A DNA stretch of 42,854 bases from contig JBLMWU010000230.1 of the NCBI GenBank assembly GCA_050257395.1, forward strand, positions 1 through 42,854. The letters run 5' to 3'. The notes below the pieces were generated by a model, which was not told the DNA's origin, made no database searches, and saw only the letters and a list, made by a program, of their open reading frames with translations. Origin of the DNA: JAIRTY01 sp050257395. GTDB lineage: Bacteria > Actinomycetota > Actinomycetes > Streptosporangiales > Streptosporangiaceae. Position numbers and translations under genes: made by a program. Shown here piece by piece: positions 35,953-42,854 of this stretch; the stretch's first letter is position 1, and every line of letters begins with the position of its first letter.

Positions 35953-36048
35953 ACGGCGATCTCCGGTGGTTCAGGGGCCAGGCCAGCATTAGCCGCATCA
36001 TGCCACGCGGGCCGCACCCGGCCGGCTGGGCCGCCGGCCAGCGGCAGA

Positions 36049-36115
36049 TGACAAGCGAGCTTGACATCTGACGGCGGCGGGCGCATGCTGGAGATGTGAC
36101 AAGCGAGCTTGACAT
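36049..36115. repeat. Two exact 19-bp operator-like repeats upstream of the XRE gene
   Basis: TGACAAGCGAGCTTGACAT occurs at 36049-36067 and at 36097-36115, 48 bases apart. Each holds the palindrome CAAGC-GA-GCTTG. They lie between the divergent DpgC-like gene and the XRE gene, 13 bases before its GTG. Likely binding sites of that regulator; one TTGACA within the first copy could double as a -35. Confidence 0.75.
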
Positions 36116-36127
36116 GAGGGCCGGGCG

Positions 36128-36325
36128 GTGAGGAACGCCGTGCGCGAGCGCCGCACCGCCTGCGGGCTCTCCCAGGCCGAGCTCGCGCAGCAGCTCGAGG
36201 TGTCCCGGCAGACGATCAACTCCATCGAGACCGGCCGGTACACCCCGTCGCTGCCCCTGGCCATCGCCATCGCCCGGTTCTTCGGCAGCACCGTCGAGGA
36301 GATTTTCGATGCAGACCACGCGTAA
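36128..36325 (+). CDS. XRE-family small regulator
   Basis: 65 residues, a single Cro/CI helix-turn-helix: RNAVRERRTACGLSQAELAQ, LEVSRQTINSIETGRYTPSL, then AIARFFGSTVEEIFD. This is the short YgzD-like type that usually pairs with a membrane protein. GTG start at 36128. Its end overlaps the next gene by 17 bases. Two identical palindromic repeats just upstream suggest self-control, and their place between divergent genes may also put the DpgC-like gene under its control. Confidence 0.92.
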   Translation: MRNAVRERRTACGLSQAELAQQLEVSRQTINSIETGRYTPSLPLAIAIARFFGSTVEEIFDADHA

Positions 36326-36704
36326 GCCCGCCCGCCTGTACGGGGTCACCCCCGCCGTCAGCGCGGCGATCGGGCTCGTCTACCTGATCGGTTTCACCAT
36401 CGGCGGGCACCCGCTGGACGGCCTGGCCGGGCTGGGGGTGATGCTCCTGTTCGGGGTGGGCCTAGCGGTCGCCGGCCGGCGCAGTGAAACCGTGCGGGGC
36501 CTGCTCGACCGGCGGGACGAGCGGATCACCGGCATCGACCTGCGGGCGACCGCGTTCACCGCCGTGGTGCTGATCGCCGCCATCCTCGCCGGCTTCGTGG
36601 TTTCGGTGGCCCGCGGCCAGAGCGGCTGGCCGTACGTGCTGCTGGGCGCGATCGGCGGCCTGGCGTACGTGGCGGCCGTGATCTGGTTCCGGGTACGGAC
36701 CTGA
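36309..36704 (+). CDS. Four-helix membrane protein partner of the XRE regulator
   Basis: 131 residues with four hydrophobic segments: AAIGLVYLIGFTIGG, LAGLGVMLLFGVGLAVAG, AFTAVVLIAAILAGFVVSVA and YVLLGAIGGLAYVAAVIWF. The loop between helices 2 and 3 is charged (RRSETVRGLLDRRDERITGI), with DERI as in DUF2178-like proteins that pair with XRE regulators. Function unknown. Start overlaps the XRE gene, so the two are coupled. Confidence 0.82.
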   Translation: MQTTRKPARLYGVTPAVSAAIGLVYLIGFTIGGHPLDGLAGLGVMLLFGVGLAVAGRRSETVRGLLDRRDERITGIDLRATAFTAVVLIAAILAGFVVSVARGQSGWPYVLLGAIGGLAYVAAVIWFRVRT

Positions 36705-36788
36705 CCCGCGCCACCCGCGGCCGCCGGCCGCCGGCGCGGCGCCGGGGGCCGGCCGGGAAACTGCCCGGCGCTGACTGCCGGACCTTTT

Positions 36789-36843
36789 GCCACGCTGAGC
36801 TACAATGCCGATACGTAGCGTATTGAATCGCTGGCAGCGTGGC
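36789..36843. promoter_or_regulatory. Nested inverted repeats upstream of the DUF6230 gene
   Basis: GCCACGCT (36789-36796) pairs with AGCGTGGC (36836-36843); inside lies ATACG-TAG-CGTAT (36811-36823). TACAAT at 36801-36806 is a good -10 candidate without a matching -35. A regulator site controlling the genes from 36948 is plausible. Confidence 0.4.
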
Positions 36844-36947
36844 CCGGGGGCGTCTTCATTCCGTCACCAGATCCTGGTGACGGGTGAGTCAGGTGGCCTG
36901 GCTGCCGGGGGATCGGTACGTCCATCACGGACCTTGGGGGAGCCGAG

Positions 36948-37562
36948 ATGGCCTTGTCCGGGACGGGAACATCCGGGAGCCGCGGGCGGGTGAACTGGCG
37001 GCGATTCGCCGCGATCATCGTGCCGGCCCTCGCCGCCGCTGCGGTCCTGGTGCTGCTGACTGCGAAGAGCATCCTCGCCGTCTCCTTCAGCATCTCCGGC
37101 ACGCCGTTCACGATCACCGCCACCCAGCTCAAGGGGCGGGGGTTCGAGCAGTTCGGGGTCGTCGACACCTCGGTGCTCAAGGTGCTGCCGGGCCACACGA
37201 ACCAGATCGTGCTCACGGCCAACGCCATCCGCTCGGCGACCATCCGCGACCTGTGCCAGAGCGTCACGCTCGGCGGGCTGACGCTGCGGATCACGGCAGG
37301 TCACGGCGGCACGCCGGCGTCAGCGACCGACCTGGTGGTGGACGCGGACAGGCTGTCCGGCAACGCGAGCTTCACCCACATCCACATCGGCCAGGACGCG
37401 AGCACGCTCAACCAGGTGCCCGGGGTGAAGGGGCCGGCCGGCGGCTTCGGCCAGCAGGCGACCACGGTCACCATCGACAACCTGCGGCAGCATGCCTACG
37501 CGACCACCGCTGGCGTCTTCAAGCTGCCCGGCTTCGGCCTGAGCTTCGGCAGGCCGTGCTGA
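36948..37562 (+). CDS. DUF6230-family membrane-anchored protein
   Basis: 204 residues. One transmembrane segment near the N-terminus (FAAIIVPALAAAAVLVLLTA, about 20-39), then an extracytoplasmic beta-rich domain with FSISGTPFTITATQLKGRGF and LCQSVTLGGLTLRITAG. This matches the actinomycete DUF6230 proteins, often mislabelled cholesterol esterase. Two Cys are present, one at the very end. Its stop overlaps the start of the DUF6114 gene (TGATG). Function unknown; the paired genes suggest a surface complex. Confidence 0.8.
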   Translation: MALSGTGTSGSRGRVNWRRFAAIIVPALAAAAVLVLLTAKSILAVSFSISGTPFTITATQLKGRGFEQFGVVDTSVLKVLPGHTNQIVLTANAIRSATIRDLCQSVTLGGLTLRITAGHGGTPASATDLVVDADRLSGNASFTHIHIGQDASTLNQVPGVKGPAGGFGQQATTVTIDNLRQHAYATTAGVFKLPGFGLSFGRPC

Positions 37563-38890
37563 TGACGGCGGCATCAGGCAGCAGGAGCGGGCCCGGCCGC
37601 GCGGAGCGCCGCGCTGCCGCCCGCGGCCAGCCCGCAGCGTGGCGGCTGGCCTTCCGGGACTGGCGGCACTCCCGGCCGTTCCTGGGCGGGCTGCTGGTCA
37701 TCCTGGGCGGCGTGGAGATCCTGCTGTCGGAGGAAGCCCCGCTGCCGCTGGTCATCCACATCGGGCTGCAGGGCCTGGCCGGCTACCTGGTTCCCCTGGT
37801 CATGGTGCTGTGCGGGGTGCTCCTGCTGTTCCATCCGGTCCAGCAGACGTTCTACTCGATCCTGGCGGTCCTGCTGGCGCTGGGCTCGTGGGTCACCTCC
37901 AACCTGGGCGGCTTCCTCGCCGGCATGCTGCTCGGGCTGGCTGGCGGGGCGCTGGCCTTCGCGTGGCAGCCACCCGGCCCGGACGGCCAGCGGCGGCCGC
38001 ACCGCCGGCGGGCACCGGACGAGCCATCATCCGCCGGGCTCGATCTCGTCCGCGGGCCGCGCTCCGGCGATGCCGGGCGGGGCGGCCAGGCTGGCGGCGC
38101 GGGACCCGGGCCCGGCCATCCGGCCAGGGCACTGGGTGTCTCCGCGGTCCTGGCGGTCCCGCTCGCACCGCTGGCCGCCTCGGTGCTGCTCGCGCACGTG
38201 CCCCGGGGGCCGGCCGGGACCGCGCCGTGGCCGCCCGCCGCGAGCCAGGGCCCGTCGCCGGCCGCCGCCGGCCAGACCCCGGCTCCGGCGACCGGCAGCC
38301 CGGTCCCGTACCCCACCGCGCCGGGCAGCCCCGGGGGTTCCCCGTGGCCCACCGGGCCGGCCGGCCGCGGCCCGGTCCCGTCACCCACGGCCGACCCCAC
38401 ACCCAGCCCGCCGGGCACCGCGCGGCCCAGCCCGGCCCGCAGGCAGCACCGCCACCACCGCCGCCGGGCTGCGGCCGCCGCCCCGCGGGTGCCGGTCCCG
38501 GGGGCCCGCACCCGGCTCAGCGCGGGGTTAGCGATGTTCACCGGGCTTTCGTACGACGGGGTCGCCCGGGTGCGGACCCCGGCTGGCGTGGTGCTGATGG
38601 TGAAGCTCCGGATGACCTCGCTCACGCTGTCCCGCGTCCGCCTGCTCGCCCCCACCGGGGACGGCGGCTCCGCGGTCAGCAGGGACGTGTCCTTCGGGCT
38701 GACCGGGGACATCGTGCTCTACGCCGCCAGGATCTCCGGGCGCGCGCACGGCGTCCGGGTCACGTTCACCCCGCGGCAGCCGTGGCAGGGGGTCCGCCCG
38801 GACCTCGTGCTGACGGACCTGGTCGCCGAGCAGCCGTTCGCGACCGCCGACTCGCTCCAGGCCAGCGGCTTGCGCATCGCGGGGAGGTAG
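37562..38890 (+). CDS. DUF6114-family membrane protein with long Pro-rich linker
   Basis: 442 residues. The DUF6114 part (about 25-130) has FRDWRHSRPFLGGLLVILGG, then four hydrophobic segments including IHIGLQGLAGYLVPLVMVLC and WVTSNLGGFLAGMLLGLAGG. Another hydrophobic segment is at about 190-210. A Pro/Ala/Gly/Thr-rich linker (about 215-310) leads to a C-terminal domain with LSAGLAMFTGLSYDGVARVR and FGLTGDIVLYAARISG, which looks beta-rich and may be related to the domain of its DUF6230 neighbour. This C-terminal extension is longer than in usual DUF6114 proteins of about 150-200 residues. Confidence 0.78.
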   Translation: MTAASGSRSGPGRAERRAAARGQPAAWRLAFRDWRHSRPFLGGLLVILGGVEILLSEEAPLPLVIHIGLQGLAGYLVPLVMVLCGVLLLFHPVQQTFYSILAVLLALGSWVTSNLGGFLAGMLLGLAGGALAFAWQPPGPDGQRRPHRRRAPDEPSSAGLDLVRGPRSGDAGRGGQAGGAGPGPGHPARALGVSAVLAVPLAPLAASVLLAHVPRGPAGTAPWPPAASQGPSPAAAGQTPAPATGSPVPYPTAPGSPGGSPWPTGPAGRGPVPSPTADPTPSPPGTARPSPARRQHRHHRRRAAAAAPRVPVPGARTRLSAGLAMFTGLSYDGVARVRTPAGVVLMVKLRMTSLTLSRVRLLAPTGDGGSAVSRDVSFGLTGDIVLYAARISGRAHGVRVTFTPRQPWQGVRPDLVLTDLVAEQPFATADSLQASGLRIAGR

Positions 38891-38965
38891 GGCAGGCGAA
38901 CCGGGGGCATCCGGCGGGCGCACGGCCCGCCGGCACATGGAAGACCGAGAAAGGAGCACAGCGAC

Positions 38966-39601
38966 ATGCGCATGCGATCGCTGGTAGTGATAACGGCAGC
39001 AGCGCCGCTGCTGGCAATCATCCCGGCAGCGGCGAACGCCGCCCCGACGAGCGTGCTGACCAACAGCAGGCCCGGCGGGCCGGCTGTCAGGGTCGGCGCC
39101 ACACTGAGGGCGGGCCTGCAGGGCAGGGCGGTATTCCTGGTCCCCGGCACCCGGGCGGGGATCAGCTGCCGCAGGGCAGGCGTCACCGACCGGGTGACCC
39201 GTAACCCGGCCGCGCCCGGGACGGCCGTGGAACTGCTCACCGGCCAGACCTTCGGCCGCTGCTCGAGCAGTATCCCCGGCACGACCGGGGTGAGGAGCGT
39301 CTCCGTCCTCGGCCTGCCGTACCGGACGACGGTCAGCTCCCGCGGCAAGCGGGTCACCATCTTCAACGCGAGGACGAGGCTCACGCTGAACACCGTGGTG
39401 GGAACGCTCACCTGCAGCTACCGCGCCGCCCGGCTGCACGGGACAGCCGTGAACACCGGTTCGAAGATCGTCTTCGCCGGCCAGCTGTTCCGGCTGTCGT
39501 CCGGCTCGCGGGCATGCCCGCCGGCGGGCAGCTTCTCCGCGACGTTCGGCCCGGTGACCAACGTGAGCGTCAGGGGCCGCCCGCACGTCTTCGTGAACTA
39601 G
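38966..39601 (+). CDS. Secreted beta-rich protein of unknown function
   Basis: 211 residues. A Sec signal peptide ends at about residue 26 (LVVITAAAPLLAIIPAAANA). The mature part has repeated short beta-like segments (ISCRRAGVTDRVTRNPAAPG, TGQTFGRCSSSIPGTTGVRS, GTLTCSYRAARLHG) and four Cys (SCR, RCS, TCS, ACP), probably two disulfides. Similar secreted proteins occur in Streptomyces and relatives without known function. AAAGGAG precedes the ATG. It follows the DUF6230-DUF6114 pair by 75 bases on the same strand and may work with it at the cell surface. Confidence 0.78.
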   Translation: MRMRSLVVITAAAPLLAIIPAAANAAPTSVLTNSRPGGPAVRVGATLRAGLQGRAVFLVPGTRAGISCRRAGVTDRVTRNPAAPGTAVELLTGQTFGRCSSSIPGTTGVRSVSVLGLPYRTTVSSRGKRVTIFNARTRLTLNTVVGTLTCSYRAARLHGTAVNTGSKIVFAGQLFRLSSGSRACPPAGSFSATFGPVTNVSVRGRPHVFVN

Positions 39602-39612
39602 CCGCCGGCCGG

Positions 39613-39657
39613 GCCCGGCCCGGGGAGCGCGCCAGCAGGCCGTTCCCGGGGCCGGGC
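39613..39657. terminator. Inverted repeat between convergent genes
   Basis: Arms 39613-39626 and 39644-39657 pair at 13 of 14 positions around a 17-base loop, in the gap between the stops at 39601 and 39693. Probable bidirectional terminator. Confidence 0.5.
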
Positions 39658-39692
39658 ACGGCCCGGCTGTGCTGCGTCGCGGCGTGCCCGGG

Positions 39693-40577
39693 TCAGGTCT
39701 GCAGCGGCATGACCTCACGGCGGAACTCGCCGAGGAACTGGCGGAACGGCACCTCCGGCGCGGCGGGCCGGAGGACGAACTTGCTCACGCCCGCGGCCAC
39801 GTACTGCTCGATCATGCCGCGTGCCTGCGGCCAGCCGGTCGCGATGAGCGCGGACGGGTCGGTGCCCGGCCGCCGCTGCCCGGCCGCGGCAGCCAGCGCG
39901 GGCGGGATCTCGCCGGCCGCCACCGCCAGGCTGATGCCGAAGTGGTCGGCCTCCACCTCGCGCCCGGCCCCGGCGGCGGCCTCCTGGATGATCCCGATCC
40001 CGGCCGCAGCCTCGGCCGGGGTGACGAAGCTGGCCAGCCAGCCGTCCGCGAGCCTGCCGATGCGGCGCAGTGCCTCCGGCGCGCTCCCGCCCAGCCAGAT
40101 GTCCAGCGGCCGGGCGGGCAGCGGCCCGATCCGCGCGCCGGTCACGGTGAAGAACTCGCCGGCGTAAGAGACGCTCTCCTGCCGCAGCAGCAGCCGGATC
40201 AGCTCCAGCGACTCGTCGAACACCGCTGCCCGGCGGCCCGGCGGCACCGGGAAGAGCGCCCGCTCCGGGTCGCGGGCCGGCCGGAGCCCGAACACCGGCA
40301 GCACCCGCCGCGGCGCGAGCCCGGCCAGGCTGGCGAGCTGCTTGGCGATCAGCACCGGGTGACGGCCGGGCAGGACAGCGATCCCGGTGCCGACCTTCAG
40401 CCTGCTGGTCCGCCCGAGCGCGAACGCCATCCCGGCGAACGGCTCCACCAGCGAGCCGAACACCATTTCCGGCAGCCACAGGGAGTCGACGCCGGACTCC
40501 TCCAGCTGGTCCACAGCCGCCGGGAAGCCTTCCGGCGCGCCCGCCGGGCCCAGCGCGATCCCGATCCGTACCTTCAT
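39693..40577 (-). CDS. LLM-class F420-dependent oxidoreductase
   Basis: 294 residues of the luciferase-like TIM barrel: MKVRIGIALGPAGAPEGFPA, LWLPEMVFGSLVEPFAGMAF, LKVGTGIAVLPGRHPVLIAK, PLDIWLGGSAPEALRRIGRL and ADGWLASFVTPAEAAAGI. The layout is that of actinobacterial F420-dependent, not FMN-dependent, members. It uses F420 to oxidise or reduce an unknown substrate. GGGGGC lies before the ATG at 40577. Stands alone next to the CYTH-CHAD gene, 49 bases downstream of it on the same strand. Confidence 0.88.
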   Translation of the reverse strand: MKVRIGIALGPAGAPEGFPAAVDQLEESGVDSLWLPEMVFGSLVEPFAGMAFALGRTSRLKVGTGIAVLPGRHPVLIAKQLASLAGLAPRRVLPVFGLRPARDPERALFPVPPGRRAAVFDESLELIRLLLRQESVSYAGEFFTVTGARIGPLPARPLDIWLGGSAPEALRRIGRLADGWLASFVTPAEAAAGIGIIQEAAAGAGREVEADHFGISLAVAAGEIPPALAAAAGQRRPGTDPSALIATGWPQARGMIEQYVAAGVSKFVLRPAAPEVPFRQFLGEFRREVMPLQT

Positions 40578-40626
40578 GCCCCCATCCGACCACGGCCGGC
40601 GGCCGGACCGGGCCGCGGCCCGGTGA

Positions 40627-42153
40627 TCACCCGCGCAGCCAGCGCCGGTAGCGGCGGCGGGAAGCCTTGCGCCAGGTCCGCCAGGCCTGTTCCTGCCGCT
40701 GCCGGCCGTGCTCGGCCTCGCGTTCGTGCAGCAGGCCGTAGCTGAACGCGTTCTCCCCTGCGAGGTGGGCGGCGATGCCCAGCTTCCGTGCCACCTGCCG
40801 GGCGATGACGGCGTCCTGGTGGTCGCCCAGCACCGACTGCACCTTCTTCATGCGCCGGGCGAACCGGCCGGCCTCGCGGCCGGCGGCCGGCGCCGCCGTC
40901 TCGGCCGCGTACCGGGACCGCCGGGCCGCTTTGCGCGCCTGGTGCAGCGCGGTGTCCCGGGCCTGGCCGGGCGGCGCCTGGTACGCCCGCTTCATCCGGC
41001 GCGCGGCCTGCCGGTAGGCGCGGCGGACCGCTGCGGGCAGCACGTCCGCTGCGGGGCGGGACGCCCGCGGCTCCAGCGGCGGGGTGTCCAGCAGCTGGTC
41101 CAGCGCGTCCAGCAGCCCGAAGTACCGCGGGGAGCCGAGCGCCGCCACCAGCTCGCGATGAGCCTCTGCCCGGGCCGGGGCGAAGTGCTCCTGCACCCGT
41201 GCCTGCACCGGGCCGATGAGCTGTTCGGCCGGGATGTGCCGCAGCTCCGCCCCGATGCGGGCGGCGAGGACCTCGCCGTCCCGCGGCCCGCCGAGCAGGT
41301 GCCCGAGCCACTGCAGGGTGCCGGCGAGTTCCCCGGTGGCGTCGCGGCTGATGACGTCCCGGAAGGAGCGCAGGGTGCCGCGCAGCCGCCGGGTCGTGAC
41401 CCGCATCTGGTGCACCGCGTCAGGCTCGTCCCGGCGCACCAGCGGGTCGAGGGCTTTCAGCGTGGCTGCCTGCCCGCGCAGGTAGCCGAGGACCACGTCA
41501 CCCGCGGGGGAGGACGGGCCCAGCCCGCGGGCGGCCGGCTGCGGGTCCGGCCGCTGCCAGCCCAGCGCGCGTTCCAGCTTCGACGCGTGCCCGGCCGGGT
41601 TCAGCCCGGCCCGGCGCAGCTCGCGTTCTGCGGCCCCGAGCAGCCCGCGGCCGCCGCCGGTCAGCTCCACCTCCGCCTCCCGCCACCGGGACAAGGCCGT
41701 GGCCTGGCCCATGGTCTGGGCGGAGACCTCGTCGGCGGTGACCTCGGCGAGGGACTCCCCGCGGGGGCCGTGCAGGATCACGCGCTCGCGGGCGGTGGCG
41801 AGCCGCGCCACCGGTCGCAGCGGCTCGCCCCGGGTGTACACCTGGACCAGGGCGGCCAGTTCGGCCGGCACCGGGCCGCTGGCCTGACCGGGTGGCAGCT
41901 GGATCTCGCGCCGGGTGCCGGGCCCGGCCGGCAGTTTCAGGTGCCAGCCCGCATCGTGGCCGCCCTCGCGGCGGCGCAGCGTGACCCCGGCCTGCAGCAG
42001 GCGCAGCCCTTCGGTGTCGTAGTACTCGGCGTCCAGCTGCTCCCCGCCGGGCCGGGAGGTGCCCGTCACCCCCGGCAGGTCATCCAGCGGCGGCAGCACG
42101 GCGCCGTCCGGCAGGTCGTACTTGATCTCGGTTTCACGGGTGCTCACAGCCAT
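40627..42153 (-). CDS. CYTH and CHAD domain protein
   Basis: 508 residues. The CYTH domain (1-205) starts with the ExExK signature in RETEIKYDLP (Glu7, Glu9, Lys11) and contains YYDTEGLRLLQAGVTLRRRE and SRWREAEVELTGG. The CHAD domain (about 225-505) is helical with conserved His/Arg: DAVHQMRVTTRRLRGTLRSF, and ALHQARKAARRSRYAAE. CYTH domains bind triphosphates; CHAD domains bind polyphosphate, so the protein may sit on polyphosphate granules or hydrolyse tripolyphosphate. The ATG at 42153 lacks a good ribosome site; GTG at 42141 (VSTRETEIK) is an alternative. Confidence 0.92.
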   Translation of the reverse strand: MAVSTRETEIKYDLPDGAVLPPLDDLPGVTGTSRPGGEQLDAEYYDTEGLRLLQAGVTLRRREGGHDAGWHLKLPAGPGTRREIQLPPGQASGPVPAELAALVQVYTRGEPLRPVARLATARERVILHGPRGESLAEVTADEVSAQTMGQATALSRWREAEVELTGGGRGLLGAAERELRRAGLNPAGHASKLERALGWQRPDPQPAARGLGPSSPAGDVVLGYLRGQAATLKALDPLVRRDEPDAVHQMRVTTRRLRGTLRSFRDVISRDATGELAGTLQWLGHLLGGPRDGEVLAARIGAELRHIPAEQLIGPVQARVQEHFAPARAEAHRELVAALGSPRYFGLLDALDQLLDTPPLEPRASRPAADVLPAAVRRAYRQAARRMKRAYQAPPGQARDTALHQARKAARRSRYAAETAAPAAGREAGRFARRMKKVQSVLGDHQDAVIARQVARKLGIAAHLAGENAFSYGLLHEREAEHGRQRQEQAWRTWRKASRRRYRRWLRG

Positions 42154-42293
42154 CCGGGGCAGCTACCCGGCAGGCGCCGCCCGACGCGTGCGGCCGGCCA
42201 CGTTCCGGCGGCAGCGCGGAATCAGCTGCCCGGGCGGAGCCCGGCTGCCGGCGCGTTTCGGCAACCCGGCTCCGGTCCGGGCCGCTGCCGCCG

Positions 42294-42485
42294 TCAGCGG
42301 CGCCGGGTCCGCAGGCCCAGCGTGAGCAGGGCGATCCCGGCCAGGGCGACCACCGGGCCCGTCACGGCCCACACGGCCGAACCCGTCATCACGCTGCCTT
42401 TGAGGTACCCGATCCCCTGCAGCAGCCAGACGACGCCCGCGATCGTGGCGAGCGCGCCGATGGTGACGAGCAGCCCCTTCCGCAT
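42294..42485 (-). CDS. Small two-helix membrane protein
   Basis: 63 residues: MRKGLLVTIGALATIAGVVW leads into LLQGIGYLKGSVMTGS, then AVTGPVVALAGIALLTLGLR and a basic end (TRRR). Two transmembrane helices with the short GIGYLKGS loop, a common small integral protein type of actinobacteria with unknown function. GGGAGGAG lies seven to eight bases before the ATG at 42485. Confidence 0.75.
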   Translation of the reverse strand: MRKGLLVTIGALATIAGVVWLLQGIGYLKGSVMTGSAVWAVTGPVVALAGIALLTLGLRTRRR

Positions 42486-42547
42486 CCCGGTACTCCTCCC
42501 TTTCCGGCACCGCCGGCCGGCAGCAGCGTCCATGGGGAACTACGTGC

Positions 42548-42596
42548 CAGCAGCCGCCGCGGTTCGCCGGGACCGGCGAAACCGCGGCGGCTGCTG
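42548..42596 (-). terminator. Strong hairpin after the DUF4242 gene
   Basis: A 23-bp stem with one bulged base and a 2-base loop, arms 42548-42570 and 42573-42596, beginning four bases past the stop at 42601 on the minus strand. Clear terminator for that gene. Confidence 0.8.
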
Positions 42597-42600
42597 CGGG

Positions 42601-42846
42601 TCAGGTGAGGCTGTCCACCCGGTGGACATCGCCGCAGGGCACCCCGAGCGCGGCGTGGTGCTGCCGGATGGACTCCTCGTCCGGGCCCTCCAGCAGGCAG
42701 TACACCTTGCCTTCGTCGTTGTGGTACAGCTCGGCCTGGCGCACCCCGAACTGGTCGGCCCGGCCGTTGCGGGCGTCGTCGGCGATCTGCGCGTTCGCCT
42801 CGGCCGGGAGCTTCAGGTCGTCATGGAAGTCCATGATTCGTGGCAT
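42601..42846 (-). CDS. DUF4242 / SCO4226-like small protein
   Basis: 81 residues: MPRIMDFHDDLKLPAEANAQ, then VRQAELYHNDEGKVYCLLEG and PDEESIRQHHAALGVPCGDV. This is the ferredoxin-like DUF4242 fold; the Streptomyces member SCO4226 binds nickel. His residues in FHDD, YHND and QHH and the Cys residues could serve as ligands. Only eight bases remain upstream in the window, so its ribosome site and promoter are barely visible, but the ATG at 42846 fits the family start. Confidence 0.85.
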   Translation of the reverse strand: MPRIMDFHDDLKLPAEANAQIADDARNGRADQFGVRQAELYHNDEGKVYCLLEGPDEESIRQHHAALGVPCGDVHRVDSLT

Positions 42847-42854
42847 CTCGGCTC

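Noticed and set aside
36731..36745. CCGGCGC-G-GCGCCGG palindrome after the XRE partner gene
   Set aside because: With a one-base centre it cannot fold well as a hairpin and such GC palindromes are expected by chance in this composition.
36781..36815. Minus strand reads GGCATTGTAGCTCAGCGTGG, like the 5' half of a tRNA
   Set aside because: No D-stem partner, anticodon arm, T arm or acceptor match follows, so it is neither a tRNA nor a clear attachment-site fragment.

Overview
The window is very GC-rich, uses many GTG starts, and carries genes typical of an actinomycete: an HrdB/RpoD-type sigma factor, a mycothiol-dependent maleylpyruvate-isomerase-family protein, two F420-type enzymes (PPOX class and LLM class), an Rv1733c-type membrane protein, and a DUF6230/DUF6114 pair of the Streptomyces/Streptosporangiales kind. 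Several genes appear leaderless. No phage, integrase, IS element or CRISPR array was seen. All names come from reading protein motifs by eye; no database search was run.

Layout. 1-7017: 3' end of a principal sigma factor with a strong terminator, a small YtxH-like protein, tRNA-Asn(GTT), an EamA exporter, an APH(6)/hydroxyurea-type kinase, a maleylpyruvate-isomerase-family protein, a 17-bp-arm hairpin between convergent genes, and a translationally coupled tetR-acyl-CoA ligase pair. 7059-12050: a complete branched-chain-amino-acid-type ABC transporter operon (livG-livF-livH-livM-substrate-binding lipoprotein), bounded by a terminator and by a 14-bp palindrome upstream of livG. 12272-14108: a DHA2-type MFS gene broken by an out-of-frame internal deletion; its tail resembles a TetR C-terminal domain. 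14127-23853: small regulators, membrane proteins and enzymes (DoxX, a short GntR with a palindromic operator and a leaderless small gene, a phospholipase C-epimerase pair, a wHTH-membrane protein pair and a decayed copy of that membrane protein, a CDF cation exporter, an epoxide hydrolase with an FCD-type GntR, an Rv1733c homologue).

23872-30197 is the best-defined pathway: a five-gene operon (badI/menB-type hydrolase, atypical acyl-CoA dehydrogenase, badH-type dehydrogenase, aliA-type CoA ligase, second acyl-CoA dehydrogenase) with a divergent TetR gene and a shared operator. The set matches the cyclohexanecarboxylate-to-pimeloyl-CoA route, except that no BadK-type hydratase is seen here. 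The ligase frame lacks a stop at its usual end and runs 398 bases into the next gene.

30232-42846: a PPOX F420 enzyme, a Bcr/CflA-type MFS exporter, an SDR, then an acyl-CoA ligase next to a DpgC-like cofactor-free dioxygenase outside any glycopeptide cluster. Next come an XRE regulator-membrane protein pair preceded by two exact 19-bp operator-like repeats, the DUF6230-DUF6114-secreted protein cluster, an LLM F420 enzyme, a CYTH-CHAD protein and two small genes. The overall theme is uptake and CoA-dependent breakdown of cyclic or aromatic carboxylic acids, with local repressors.
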